A DNA stretch of 64,000 nucleotides from NCBI GenBank assembly GCA_013400115.1, contig VXBP01009315.1, positions 1 to 64,000 on the forward strand, written 5' to 3'. The position numbers and the translations under genes are program-made. Under the pieces are notes generated by a model that was not told the origin of the DNA, ran no database searches, and saw only the letters and a program-made list of their open reading frames with translations. Source of the DNA: Rhinopomastus cyanomelas (Eukaryota; Chordata; Aves; Bucerotiformes; Rhinopomastidae). Below are positions 13,301 through 23,735 of the stretch, in pieces; position 1 is the stretch's first letter, and the number at the start of each line of letters is the position of its first letter.

Positions 13301-16300
13301 ACGTTTACATTCTCTAAGCAAGAAATATCACTCTTGACAGGCCACCATTGCTCAGTTTTGCTACTAGATGGAAACCATTTTCCTTTTTTATAGTTTTTTT
13401 TAGATTTAACATCTGTTGTCTGTAGGAAATATGACTCTGAGATGAAGAGCAAATTGTATTCATGTCTATTGTGACACCTTTGTACTGCAGAGAAATGCAT
13501 GGGCTCACACTGGAAAAATGATGAAATAACATCTCAGCAGAGATCTTTTCACCCCTTCCTCAGTCTGTCATGAAAAAAATGAAATAAATCAGAATTTTCT
13601 GAAGGAAATAAAGAAAGTATGAACCTGGTGTTCAAGAAAAAGCTTTGCTTTGAGATTTATTTTTGATATTTTATCTGAGAAAAGTGGTGTTAAATATGTA
13701 GTCACAAGATTCCTACTGATATTTAATTTTTTTCTCACATTATAGAACATTTTTGATGGGTAATGAAGACTGTATTAAGATGGGACTTTTTAGAATATTA
13801 GGTAGCGACAGGACTACTGGGAATGCAGCAAAGCTGGAGATGGGTAGATTCAGAGTGGATGTGAGGAGGAAGTTCTTCACCATGAGAGTGGTGAGAGCCT
13901 GGAATGGGTCGCCCAGGGAGGTGGTGGAGGCCCCATCCCTGGAGGTGTTTAAGGCCAGTCTGGATGGGGCTCTGGCCAGCCTGGTGTAGGGTGGTGTGTC
14001 TCAGCCCATGGTAGGGGAGTTGGAACTGGATGATCCTGTGGTCCCTTGTAACCCAGACTGACTGTGTGACTTGGTCTGGGTGATCCTGCTGTGGCAGGAG
14101 GATTGGATTGGATGGTCTTTCGAGGTCCCTTCCAATCCCTAATGATTTTATGATTCTATGAATACAACTTCTTAATTCTTAGTGTGAGAGCCATCGAAAA
14201 CTTTCACAATTTGATGAACTGCACTACATGACACAATCAGTGAGGGAAAGCTGTTGCCTCTTGGTATTATTTGAATTTCCCTATTTGAATGTTCCCTTTG
14301 ATTCCCTGGCTTTCATTTGTGGGCAGTATAGTTGATGTTGTCTTCACATTTAACTCTCTACACAGGAAGCTTATACTGTAACTGAATTTGTTTCCTCTGC
14401 ACCTCCATCTCTGTTTTGTTTGAAAATTGTACTAATTTGTTGTTATTTTTCAGTATGATCCCCATTCCTGTGAACACTTATTTATCTAAACCCACTCATT
14501 GGCTGCACTGGATCTGTGAGTGTTTTCAGTGTTTGTCACAGAATCATGGAATCATAGGGGATTGGAAGGGACCTGTAAAGACCATCCAGTCCAATTCCCC
14601 TGACACAGCAGGATCACCTAGACCAAGCCACACAGGAAAGAGGAATAAATATTTCTAAGATTAGAGGTTTTAATCAAATGCTATTTTAAATGGAGAAAAT
14701 TCATACTTTTTTGTTGGTGTTGTGAGAGTTTTGATAATTAATGAATAGTTCACAGAAGCAGCAGCAATGAGTTCAAGGTACTGTAACCCTTTCCAAGCTT
14801 GTGTTTCTTGCATTTTGTAATTATTATTGTCTGTTTGGCCTTGTAGATTTGTTTGAGCATACAGTACATGTATTTTCATAGCTGTGCATCTTTGCAAATG
14901 AATGTATTTAATACATTTGCCACAGGTCTTCAGTACTTCAAAAATGTTGTGTTAGTGGCCTCACCCCAGGACAGATACGTACCCTTTCATTCAGCAAGAA
15001 TAGAAATGTGCAAGAACGCACTGAAGGACAGACACACAGGTAGGTTGAACATCGTTTCAGCATTTACAGAGCTGTTGAGGAATTGTGATTGTGTGTAGCT
15101 GGGGTCATTGCATTAGCAGGGGCTTTCATGAGCATGATGAAACCTCAAATGTTATTTGATCAGGAATAAAGTGTTCTCTTCCCATGGGAACTTACTGAAA
15201 TCAATAAAGGAAGCTTTTTAAGAAGCTCTATTTCTGATGGAAAAAAAGTCACTCAGGTCATAATTTTTGCACTTCACTCTGATTTTTTTTTTTTAAATAA
15301 TGATACTAGAACTAGCTCTTGTCAGTGTTAATCTGTAGTCTACAGATTTACTGGTATTGTCTCACATGTGCTTCACATGGTGAAAGCTCTCTTAGCACAT
15401 CCAAAACCAGTGGGTATTCCCTTTGAATTTTAGTTATGTTTCAATGACTGCCTCATAAGGCAGGGAAGGATCTAAAACCATATTGGTTTGTAATGAACTC
15501 TGTAAGGTGCATCAGGACCCATGCCACCAGAGGCCTGGTCTTCCTATGAACTCAGTTTGTATGTTATCCCAAGAACTGCTTTTGTTATTGGGAGTCTTCC
15601 TCATTTTTAAAAAGTTTCATGGCTTCAATGAGATACAACTTCCAGAAATGGCCAGAGGAATTTCATGCCTGTTTCACAAGTATGATTACTTAGAACTGGA
15701 GGTACTTTTTGGAAGTAGAAAGACACAGCCAGGCCATATAACCAACAGAGTTGCCTTCACTCATCTTATATAAATTACAGCTCTTTCTATCCTCCCTCAG
15801 ATACAAATCAGAAGGCAAATTTCTAATCATTTCTTCCAGTGGTTGTTCCTCAGGGAGATGTTTGATGTAGCAGGCTCTGGACCTACACTCAGCTTAGAGC
15901 ACTTATGAGTACAATTTTCCTGAGTTGATTTTGTCCTACCAACTGTCTGTGTGATGCCCATATTGCATTAGCTTCTATAGCAAAACCCAGATGGACCTCT
16001 ATGTCTTCCCAGACCCTTTTGCATTTGAATTCACAGACAGCATGAGTCCAACCCTGTTCCCCTGAAGGAAACAAGACCATTTCCTCCCACCACAGTGGAA
16101 ATGAGAACAAATGTTGAGGAGTGTCCCACTCTTGATGCTAGCAGCTTCAGCAGACCTAGAGCCAATGTATCCATTAGATTAAAAGCATCCTGGCTCTTGG
16201 CAAATACTTTAAATGGACTGCTTTGTATCTTGGTCTTGGTCCCCTTTTCCTTCTCATTGCAACTGTAATTAAACAACACTGGAGGGAAGGAGGGCATCTG

Positions 16301-16548
16301 TCAGCTTTGGCATGTAAGTGTGACATCTAAACTCTTTTGCAGGTCCAGTTTATGCAGAAATGATTAACAACCTGCTCCAGCCTTTGATTGGGGCAAAGGA
16401 CTGCACTTTGATCAGACACAACGTGTTCCATGCTCTGCCAAACACCGCCAATACGTTGATAGGTCGGGCTGCCCACATTGCTGTGCTGGATTCTGAACTT
16501 TTCCTGGAGAAGTTTTTCCTCGTGGCAGGACTCAACTACTTCAAATAG
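1276..16548 (+). CDS. FAM135B: FAM135B (probable), 3' ten coding exons; DUF676 alpha/beta-hydrolase domain protein
   Basis: Ten exons (1276-1349, 3813-3967, 4873-6931, 7618-7784, 8657-8748, 11680-11777, 12079-12230, 12934-13044, 14926-15039, 16343-16548) with GT-AG introns join to 3,228 bases in one frame: 1,075 residues and TAG. FAM135 proteins are roughly 1,400 residues, so about the last three quarters are present and the start lies upstream. Residues 1-76 lead into a long polar region (77-763). From about 764 a compact hydrolase-like domain follows, with VCVHGLDG, then GHSLG (Ser887). Asp985 and His1052 are the likeliest triad partners. DUF676 proteins are putative lipases; no activity or substrate is established for this family. 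FAM135B is preferred over FAM135A from recalled similarity and from the roughly 47 kb without genes downstream, which fits the human FAM135B neighbourhood. No frameshift or premature stop is seen. Confidence 0.8.
1350..3812. other. FAM135B intron a-b
   Basis: This is a 2.46-kb intron with no recognisable CR1 copy, RNA gene or conserved reading frame. Short ORFs here have no family resemblance. Confidence 0.7.
3813..3967 (+). CDS. FAM135B: FAM135B exon b
   Basis: This 155-base exon lies between TTGCCAG and GTGAGTG. It encodes the conserved stretch around NSEYFTSMPPLPAECLDIDG and then LPVIFEDRYIDIPCK. It ends in phase 1, matching the next exon. Confidence 0.9.
3968..4872. other. FAM135B intron b-c
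   Basis: A 905-base intron. The only notable feature is a TTTC-repeat pyrimidine tract at 4850-4870, directly before the acceptor of the large exon. Confidence 0.7.
4850..4870 (+). repeat. (TTTC)n pyrimidine tract at splice acceptor
   Basis: Several tandem TTTC units run into TTCCAG before exon c. The tract is both a short microsatellite and the polypyrimidine tract of the acceptor, so length variation could affect splicing strength (inference). Confidence 0.7.
4873..6931 (+). CDS. FAM135B: FAM135B large exon c (disordered, serine/acid-rich region)
   Basis: This single 2,059-base exon encodes fragment residues 77-763. It opens after a TTTC-rich pyrimidine tract and closes at CTGAA|GTAAGA. 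The protein is rich in Ser, Glu, Asp, Asn and Thr, with no membrane segment and almost no hydrophobic runs, so it is probably disordered. Its most family-like stretch is at about 5613-5940 and contains SDSGIESEPSSVAW, a DSGxxS phosphodegron-like motif (5643-5660), HRNSLEGGHTESNTSLPSG and TKSVSAPQISSPEE. The Met at 4977 is internal and not a start. Shorter ORFs in other frames here are shadows. Confidence 0.93.
6932..7617. other. FAM135B intron c-d
   Basis: A 686-base intron with no recognised repeat. At about 7000-7014 there is a weaker CTCF-like match (CCAGAGGGCAGT core). Confidence 0.6.
7618..7784 (+). CDS. FAM135B: FAM135B exon d (start of hydrolase domain)
   Basis: The 167-base exon follows TTCTCCAG and ends at GATG|GTAAGG. 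It encodes FYQAKEKFKKEMKIEGF, an acidic PPEEEEENFEDG linker and the first core strand with VCVHGLDG. The His-Gly (7772-7777) is the usual oxyanion-hole position of alpha/beta hydrolases. The first base completes an Asn codon begun at 6930-6931. Confidence 0.93.
7785..8656. other. FAM135B intron d-e
   Basis: An 872-base intron. Exon d reads through the donor into a 185-residue open frame in another phase, which has no family resemblance and is treated as chance. No repeat is recognised. Confidence 0.65.
8657..8748 (+). CDS. FAM135B: FAM135B exon e
   Basis: Ninety-two bases between TTCTAG and CAG|GTAGTA encode NSADLRLVKTFIELGLPG and then GKLDFLMSERNQ. The exon ends on a codon boundary. A hAT-like transposon end begins only about 35 bases past the donor. 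Confidence 0.93.
8783..8870 (+). mobile_element. hAT-like DNA transposon terminal fragment
   Basis: CAGGGGTCCTCAAACCCCGG followed by CCCGTGGGCTGG resembles hAT/Charlie-type terminal inverted repeats, which start CAGNGG and carry a GGCCCGCGGGCC-like palindrome. The eight bases before it, CTCTAGAG (8775-8782), match the NTCTAGAN target preference of hAT elements. I could not find the matching right terminus (ending CCCCTG) downstream, so the element is truncated or decayed, and its right border, possibly up to 9230, is unknown. No transposase frame is recognisable. Confidence 0.5.
9290..9500 (-). mobile_element. CR1 LINE, 3' fragment
   Basis: Repeated AATCATAGAATCATAGAATC followed by TAGTCCAATC, CAGCAGGATCAC and the TGTTCCAGTGCTCTGTCA block is the complement of a CR1 3' end. 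The copy is 5'-truncated at GTTCCTTCTCAGG and lies in the FAM135B intron after exon e. Confidence 0.92.
10085..10775 (+). mobile_element. CR1 LINE, 3' part of ORF2 plus tail
   Basis: The copy starts at the segment equivalent to KGKCRV and runs through the conserved ...LVAKKANGILGWIRR... region to the 3' tail ATTCTGTGATTCTGTG. It has frameshifts and an internal loss between about 10510 and 10560. It sits in sense orientation in the FAM135B intron before exon f. Confidence 0.93.
11680..11777 (+). CDS. FAM135B: FAM135B exon f
   Basis: Ninety-eight bases between TTCACCAG and AG|GTAAGT encode SDTFADFDTMTDRLLDEI and then IQHIQLYNLSISRI. The segment precedes the nucleophile elbow. The exon follows a 2.9-kb intron that carries two CR1 copies and the hAT-like fragment. 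Confidence 0.93.
12079..12230 (+). CDS. FAM135B: FAM135B exon g (nucleophile elbow GHSLG)
   Basis: The exon is 152 bases, from TTCAACAG to ACAG|GTAAGA. It begins SFIGHSLGNVIIRSVLTRP. The GxSxG serine codon is at 12092-12094 (fragment residue 887). The next part, [20 protein letters not shown], is typical of DUF676 proteins. The motif is complete, so a catalytic role is possible but unproven. Confidence 0.95.
12541..12800 (-). mobile_element. Old CR1 remnant
   Basis: GGCTGGAAGGAACCTTTTAA, GACATCTTCAACTAGATCAG and CTAAATCTACCCTCTTTTAG are blocks of an older CR1 subfamily in reverse orientation. The high divergence and missing tail indicate an ancient insertion. It lies in the intron before exon h. 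Confidence 0.7.
12934..13044 (+). CDS. FAM135B: FAM135B exon h
   Basis: This exon has 111 bases between TTTCAG and ACAG|GTGAGT. It encodes GLWLMQKLKKSGSLLQLTF and then RDNADLRKCFLYQLSQKTG. An old CR1 remnant ends about 130 bases before it. Confidence 0.94.
13785..14063 (+). mobile_element. CR1 copy, first of a fused pair
   Basis: The frame reads RFRVDVRRKFFTMRVVRAWN followed by VVEAPSLEVFKASLDGAL, the extreme C-terminus of CR1 ORF2, and the copy ends in CCTTGTAACCCAGACTGAC. The tail type differs from that of the copy joined to it, so this is a separate subfamily. Confidence 0.85.
14064..14162 (+). mobile_element. CR1 copy, second of a fused pair
   Basis: CTGTGTGACTTGGTCTGGGT begins a second, shorter CR1 3' end immediately after the first. 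It closes with CCCTAATGATTTTATGATTC and TATGA. A 5'-truncated element has landed in or beside the tail of the older one. Confidence 0.85.
14537..14637 (-). mobile_element. CR1 LINE, short 3' fragment
   Basis: CAGAATCATGGAATCATAGG, GGATTGGAAGGGACCT and CAGCAGGATCACCTAGACCA are a complemented CR1 3' end of about 100 bases in the intron before exon i. Confidence 0.9.
14926..15039 (+). CDS. FAM135B: FAM135B exon i (candidate catalytic Asp)
   Basis: The 114 bases lie between GCCACAG and ACAG|GTAGGT. They encode LQYFKNVVLVASPQDRYVP and then FHSARIEMCKNALKDRHTG. The Asp in SPQDRYVP (codon 14970-14972, residue 985) sits where the acid of an alpha/beta-hydrolase triad is expected. That role is inferred from position only. 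Confidence 0.94.
15040..16342. other. FAM135B last intron
   Basis: A 1.3-kb intron without a recognisable repeat or RNA gene. Poly-T at 15282-15294 is the only low-complexity stretch. Confidence 0.65.
16343..16548 (+). CDS. FAM135B: FAM135B terminal coding exon
   Basis: The exon follows TTTTGCAG. It encodes PVYAEMINNLLQPLIGAKD, then HNVFHALPNTANTLIG and RAAHIAVLDSELFLEKFF, and ends VAGLNYFK and TAG at 16546-16548. His1052 in RAAHIAVLD is the best candidate for the catalytic histidine. His1037 in VFHALP is an alternative. Confidence 0.95.
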
Positions 16549-16674
16549 TGCCTGAAGTATGGAGTAACAGAGGAAAACTTGTCACTGAGTGGAGGAGAAT
16601 CCCTTGGCCAAAAGAGTGCAGAGTTAGAAATGAGATCAGGTGGGACTTTCAAACTTTCCATTTCCGTTTCCAAG

Positions 16675-16680
16675 AATAAA
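16675..16680 (+). promoter_or_regulatory. Candidate FAM135B polyadenylation signal AATAAA
   Basis: A perfect AATAAA lies 127 bases after the stop codon, followed by a T-rich stretch. It is the first canonical signal downstream. Longer 3' UTR forms ending at later sites are possible and cannot be settled from sequence. Confidence 0.4.
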
Positions 16681-17831
16681 GTGCTATGGCTTTAAGGCAT
16701 TCAAGCTTCCAAATATTGGTGCTTTTGGAAGAAATAAGTGTTCCTCTTCACTTCCTATGTTCTTTGTCCACATAAAGATATGAGCCACTTCTGAAGTACA
16801 GAATCAGAATAAGAAGGCTAATTCTGTAAACGTGCTTGGATCAGAATGATTCCCATTTTTCCTGAATGTTAACCCAGGAACTTGGCTGTCCTTGATTTAC
16901 TGCTTATTTACATATTAACAGAGCTATCTATACATTGGTAGCACTTTTGTGGCAGTTAACACAAGAGGAAACAAGCGTATACGAACTCAGGTTAAAACCT
17001 CCGTTGTGATGAACTGAGAAGTCTGAAGAAGACTTACGAAAGTTTCAATGTTTTCATTTCTTGAAAGAAAATATGTGGATGGTTCCACTACCAGTAATAA
17101 TTTGTAATGTAAGTGCATTCAAATAATGGAAATATATAACATAGAATGGAGAACTATGGATATTTATCTTTTGAAACCAAATAACTTCAAGTTGGGATTA
17201 ATTTTGTTTAAGTTAGAGACTGCCAAACCAAGAGAAGTCTGTTGGATTACTTGTAAAATATCAGTGGCACCTGTTAATATTTATTCTGTTTACATTTATA
17301 GAGAATCATTACTGTGCTTGTTATAACCTTAGAGGTAAAATTTTTACTTTTACATTTGTATCTAAATACGTTTGCCCCAACAAATTTTTATTTTTTTAAA
17401 ATTTATTACTCTGATATGAAATTCAAAGTCTAGCCAGTAATACCCCTAGAAAAAAGCCCAGCCAAACAACAATCAGATGAAAATCGAGCAGAGGCACAGA
17501 ATGCTGAGGATTCTAAAGAGCTGGGGGGGCGGGGGGTTGGAGTGAAGGATGTTTTCTTAGGCTCCTCTGCAATGGTCAATTAATGCCTTGCTCATGCCGA
17601 TACACAGTCCTACTTATGGCACGGTTACATCTGCTTCAAACATTTCAAGCCACTTATATCATCCCATACAAACCATTCAAATACATCTTATTTTAAGGGT
17701 TTTGAAAAGAACTCATTTTTTTATTCTTTTCAGGATTTTTCATAAAATATTTGTATCAAAAAGCTTTAGGTGAAAATTTCAATAATTTTCTATAAATTTT
17801 CATAACATTTGATAAATTTTCAATGTCATAG

Positions 17832-17856
17832 CAGGTTTTTTCAGTAAAAAAACCTG
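17832..17856. repeat. Perfect 10-bp inverted repeat
   Basis: CAGGTTTTTT and its complement AAAAAACCTG flank a five-base loop. The repeat is about 1.3 kb past the FAM135B stop and could form a hairpin if the 3' UTR extends this far. Confidence 0.6.
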
Positions 17857-19931
17857 ACTAATTCTTCACAATTATTTTGGGTTGAAAGGCAGATAGTGTT
17901 GTAATGCTAATGTTATTTGTATAAAAACAAGAGCAACCAGCCCTCTATATCTTGTGATAAAAGTTTGTACATTAAAAAAAAGGGTATCAGTACTGTCATC
18001 AATAAGTTAAGATGAAGATGGTGGAGAATTCTGAAATAAGAGAGTTAATAAATGACAGACAAGCCCTCCTTGTAACCACAGGGCATTATTTGTGCATGCA
18101 AAACATAAAACTAAGTTTGTGCAGAAAAAGAAAAATGGAAAACTTGCACACAATTAGATTGAGAAAAACAGTTGTTAGCAGCCTGGTAATGGCTGTTAAA
18201 GAGCAAGGGAAGTTTGATAATCCGGGTATGTTTTTAAAATAAGAAGGTGTATGGAAAAGGGTGAGATGAAATACACCTTAAAATAGAAAGGTAGCTTGGA
18301 CCCTAAACCCGTCAGCCCCTCAAAGGGGCAGAAAAATACAGAGAAACAGGAATGTTTCAACACTGACAAGCTTTCTAAGCATCACATATTACCTCAGTGC
18401 TTGGATTAACTAGGTAGCTAGTATTTTCTCTTCTCATTCCCTTTTATAGTTTGACACGTTAAAGCCAGAAGCTGGATTTACCCAGTTAAAAAACACATTC
18501 TGTTAGGAATCAAGAACTTCCAGTTCCCACTCTTTGGGAACTCTTTCTCTGTTTTCAGCCTCAACGTTTTAGTGCCAGCTACACTTACTCATCCCAGCTT
18601 AGGAAACTGTTTACAGGATTTGAAATGTAATGAGGCATGTAGGTTGATCTGTTACACAGTGCAGTGATTTGGAACCAAAGACATGGACTTCTAATTTGTA
18701 TGGGTATGGTGGCCCCTCGGGATGTTCACTTTCACACTCTATACTGCTAGCAGTGCTATGATATATCCCTCTCTTCCCTAATCAGGGAACTTGCTGATTA
18801 TAAGACTCACTTCTTGTACATCTAAGATGTGGAAAGAAAGTAGAGGCCCATCATTTGTAGACTTCTGTTCAAAGGCAAACACTAAAGAAATGAAAACAGA
18901 CTCATTTAAAATTTGACACAAAAAGTCTTTCCCTATCCTCCAATAAATGTTTGTTTTCCTTTTAATGACATTTTTCATTGGTATTGAACATGAGGTCCAT
19001 CAACAGAGGAAGCTGGAACTGCTTAGCTGTAAAGGACTGCATTCCAAAGGCTTGAAGCCATAGCACAGAGCTTTGGAAATTGCTAACAGGAACAGTGAGC
19101 ACTATTTAACTTCAAAGGACTTTATAAATATCCACTCACCCATCCTATTCTTTTTCCTTTGGCAGAGAAAAGCCGTGCTTGAAGGAGAAAGCTATCACAA
19201 ATAATGTGAAAGCTAGGAATTCAAACCAAAGCCTTCATTAGAATTTGTAGGTTCCTCTGGTGCTTTGTGCATGTTAAAAAAAATCAAAAACCTCTTCCTT
19301 TCTACCTCGGCTTTTGAAATAGCTAAGCGGTGATGAAGGAGAAAGGTGAGAACTTCTAATAACAGGGTTAGAACCTTGTGAAGGTTTATGTAAATAGCCT
19401 GTGAAACTTTCTATGTAATGAACAGTCATGGGGCACTTCTGCAGCAGTCTCAGCGTGTGTCAGCCTAGCTGAATGATTATTTCCTTTGTGGACTTAAATT
19501 TACCTTTAAAAATTATAATCAGAACAGCCTAACATATTTCACTCCAACTGGTCATTTAGATGCTAAAGGTTATTCCCATGGAGAACTCATGCAGAATCTC
19601 TTGTTTTATTTCAATACATAGGCTCAGCAATTCTCATGCTGAATGTTGTTAAGTAGTTGACAATTTCTAGCCAAATCTTTGATATTTATTTAGCCTCTTC
19701 CCCAAAGTTCCTGTGTGTACTTAATCTTTGGCATTCAGGTATATATCAATACAGATGTAGGTTTGTTGCAGTCAAAGTTCAACATAACCACTCTCCCTCT
19801 TCAAAATTACAAAAGGAATATGTCCCTTTAAAGGAAAAAAGACAACCTTTTTTACATAAAATGACCCAGGTCATTCTGAAATAAAAGCACTCAATGTATT
19901 TCAGAGTTTGATATTCAGCCACACATTGGCA

Positions 19932-20812
19932 TGCACTGTCAGCAAGTTTGCTGATGACACAAAGCTGGGTGGTGTCGCCAACACCCCAGAAGACTGTGCT
20001 GCCATTCAGCGAGACCTGGACAGGCTGGAGAGCTGTGCAGAGACAAATTTAATGAGGTGTAACAAGGATAAATGTAGAGTCAGGCATCTGGGCAAGAACA
20101 ACCCCAGGTACCAGTATAAGCTGGGGACTGACCTGTTGGAGAGTAGTGTAGGGGAAAGGAACTTGGGGGTCCTGGTGGACAGCAGGATGACATGAGCCAG
20201 CAATGTGCTCTTGTGGCCAAGAGGGCCAACAGCATCCTGGGGTGGATCAGAAGAGAGGTGGTTAGCAGATCAAGGCAGGTTCTTCTCCCCCTCTACTCTG
20301 CCCTGCTGAGACCACACCTGGAGAATTGTGTCCAGTTCTGGGCTCTTCAGTTCAAGTGGGATGTGGAGCTGCTGGAGAGAGTCCAGCGTAGGGCAATGAG
20401 GATGATGAAGGAGCTGGGGCACCTCCCTTACGAGGAGAGGCTGATGAAGCTGGGTCTCTTTAGCTGGAGAAGAGGAGACTGAGGGATAACCTCATTAATG
20501 TCTACAAATATTTGAGGGGTGGGTGTCAGGAGGATGGCACTGGGCTGTTCTCAGTGTCATGTAGTGATAGGACGAGGGGCAACGGTTGTAAGCTGGAACA
20601 CAGGAGGTTCCACATCAACCTGAGAAGGAACTTCTTCACAGTGAGGGTGACAGAGCACTGGAGCAGGCTGCCCAGGATGGAGACATTTAAGACCCGCCTG
20701 GATGTGTTCCTGTGTGACTTGGTCTAGGTGATCCTGCTGTGTCAGGGGGATTGGACTGGGTGATTTTTTGAGGTCCCTTCCGATCCCTAATGATTCTGTG
20801 ATTTTGTGATTC
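19932..20812 (+). mobile_element. CR1 LINE, from RT motif to 3' tail
   Basis: The copy begins at the reverse-transcriptase FADD box (19947-19958) and runs through NPRYQYKLGTDLLESSVG and the QFK..ELLERVQRRAMRMMKE region to a TGATTCTGTGATTTTGTGA tail. One frameshift separates the first and second halves. Most of the sequence stays open, so it is fairly young. It lacks the endonuclease and the upstream part of the RT. Confidence 0.95.
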
Positions 20813-23649
20813 ACACACTGAGCATCTTGCCGTGGTGAATATTCAGTTGGTGCTATTTGCTCCAGAGACTGTGAAGTCAGTGTGAATGTGCATTCACAAA
20901 TATATTCAGTGCTGCCATGTCACTTATCCAGGGCGTTCACACATTCACTCCAGACAGTTTCTCATATGACAGCAGTTATCCAGATATCAAAACATGTTAC
21001 AGATAATGGAATATTTCCTTTCAAAAGGAACAGCTGGAAGCCTCCTGATTTAATTCCTGTTCAAAGCAGGATTATTATGAGCATCATGGGAAGTCCACCA
21101 AGGTTTTGTCTTACTGAGTCTTCAAAACTTTTCGTGATGGGTATATGACAACTAGCCTGGGTCACCTTTGAAACTGCGGGGCATTAGTCCCAAGGAAAAA
21201 AGAATTAACACCAACTCCCTGCAATTTTAACTCTTTAAGCTGCAATTTCTTTTTGTTACCTTTTTTACGGAATTTATTTTTTTGTTTTTCTGATAGGAAA
21301 GATCTTGTTTCTGATGTACTTGTAATTTCCTCTTCAGCATCTGCAGACAGCTATTAGATTTTCACTTGGTATCCTTTTTGCCAGCCTAATAAGCATAACT
21401 CTCCTCAGAAGACATGTGCTTAGACACCTCACCTTTCCAGTTTCTGAATCTTGAACTGTATTTAGGAGGTTTCAGATACAGGCAAACTTCCTTGGGTGAT
21501 AGTTCTACTTCAGACAGGCATCTTCGTCCTGTGCAGGAAGATCCTCATCATGTTCTTCTCCTAACTCAGGTTCTAATCTGAAGAGCTGGAGCTGTTGTAT
21601 GGTTATCACAAATTGCAAGATCCAGGGGTGCATGTCCCTATGCATTTACCTTTATTTCTTGCTCCTGTGTTGTGTTGGTTATGGTAACAACACTAGCAAG
21701 GGCAAACATTTGTGACCCATGACACTCCAACACCATTTTTTTTCGTCTGGCCTCCTGTTGTACCCTTGGGATGCTTCTCCCATGCTGTTTCCCTCCTGTT
21801 ATCACACATCCTACTTGAGGTGATCTTGGTAAGCTTTAGGCACTGATGTTGAGGAAACACGATGAGAATCAGTTCCACCCTTGCAAGAGACATAGGGGTG
21901 ATCACTTGCATTATCAGGGCCACGGCATGCTGCTTCCTGACGTTCTCTGCTCTGAAAGAGCTGCTACTGCCACATGGTCTCTATTTTAACAAGACTATAT
22001 AATATACATGCACTTCCCTAAGAGAAATCCATGTACTGAATAGAAATGCTTGTGAAAGCTGTTTAATCTGTGTAGAGCTGCTTTAAATGCAGATGAGTCA
22101 GGCCTTCCCTGCATAGGATAAAAGCATAAAGAATAAACATGTATAAACTCTTTTGATGTAGAAGGTCAGACTAAATTAACTTCTACTACAACCTTGAAAC
22201 TTGATTTCTCTACTTCCTCCCGAAGTGCTGCGAGATCCTATTATCTCTGTACAAAACTGACCCCTTCTGCCTGAAATCGATTTGCACCCGCACGTACGCA
22301 CGCCAGAAGTCCGCTGGCTGTACGCACAGAGCTGCACGTCCTCTAGTAGCTTCTGCCTCTGACACCCTGAAACTGCGACACGGTGAATAGGACTACTCTT
22401 ACTGCAGTTCAGCATGCCTTTCAGTCTTTGAAAGTTATCAGCTGCAAACACAAGCAGTTGCCTCAAAGGAATAAAAAAACCCCCTCCACATAAAAGTCTG
22501 GCTCTAAACAACTACTTTTGGAGTGGGTGGTTTGAGTACAACGATGTCCTCACTCATTCTGTGCTTCCCATAAATGGGGTTATACTAATGAGTACGGCAG
22601 CTCCTGCTGCTGAAAGTCACAGTATTTCCATATTCATGGTAATTTCTAGCAACTCAATTACAAAGTTTATTAATCCTTCCTGAAAGCAGAAGTGATGGCA
22701 GAAATCTAACTGTTCCAATCTCTGAGAAATGCTCACTTACTCTTCGCTCTTCTTATACGAATCAGAGTACCTCCAGCATTCCCAGCTGTGGGAAGTTGTC
22801 AAGGCATTGACAACTATCCTGTATGGGAAACAATGAACAAGAGAGTATGGAAATTTCTTGGGCTGAGGTGCATCATCTCTTTTCCAAAAATGATATTATG
22901 AAGCGTAGTCCTTGTGCGCCATGTACGCCATACGGGTTGTGTACCCTACGTACAGCCAAGCGCAGAACATTTCTTTTTCTGTGTACTGTGCTTCGTGTCC
23001 ACATGTGCAGTGGGTGGGTGTTCCCATATGCAGCACGTCTATGTCACTCTGTACTTAGTGGTGATTGCTGAGTCTAAGAGATTTCTCTTACTTTTGGGGG
23101 GAGTTTACTTTGATCATCCTCCAAAGCTCCTGTGAAGGAGGTGTTTGCTGGCTTCATCCACTTCAGTGAAGAAAAGGGATTGTTTAGTACAGTGATTTGT
23201 CAACATCATGGCACACCATTAGGCAACTAATCTTATCTAAGCAGTCTGAGTTTGATGTATGTTATCTACCACCTCCATGTGGATTCCCTGGTCAATGCAA
23301 CATGTCAAACTGAGCTGCCCTCTCTCCTGAGACAGGAAGGTTGTCATCATCTTTTAATTTTTTTTGACATCTATCCTCTTCAACCACGAGTTAATTTTTA
23401 AGCTGATAGGCCAATGACTTATCAGCTTTGCCACTCTTCTTACTAATTTTAGTCTGTATATATTTCACAATAGGTCCAGTTTTGAAATTAGATATTTCCT
23501 TTTTCTGCTGTTAAATCTTCTTATGAAGTGCAAGGCAGATCAGCCGAGACAAGCCGTGGCACTGCTCCGCAACTGCATGTCTCGAAGGGAAACCCAAACC
23601 ACCACCAAAAGGCCACTAGTAATCTTTGGTATTTTCTAGGTTGATTTTC
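20813..23649. other. Intergenic, no feature recognised
   Basis: Unique-looking sequence. Slight CpG enrichment occurs at 22280-22390 and 22910-22965. No gene, RNA or known repeat could be supported. Confidence 0.55.
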
Positions 23650-23735
23650 CACACAGATACACAGATCATCAGCGCTTGGAAGGGACCTCCAGGAGTCATC
23701 GAGTTAAACCCCCAGCTTGAGCATGTTCATAATAC
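23650..23735 (-). mobile_element. Degenerate CR1 3' fragment
   Basis: CACAGATACACAGATCATCA, CGCTTGGAAGGGACCTCCAG and GAGTTAAACCCCCAG resemble a complemented CR1 end with many substitutions. Confidence 0.55.

Larger units (their letters stand above)
16549..19931. other. FAM135B 3' flank and start of gene desert
   Basis: AT-rich sequence that probably includes the 3' UTR near its left end. It has no CR1 copy and no coding signal. A U/A-rich hairpin is at 17832-17856, next to several near-repeats of AAATTTTCA (17765-17825). Confidence 0.6.
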
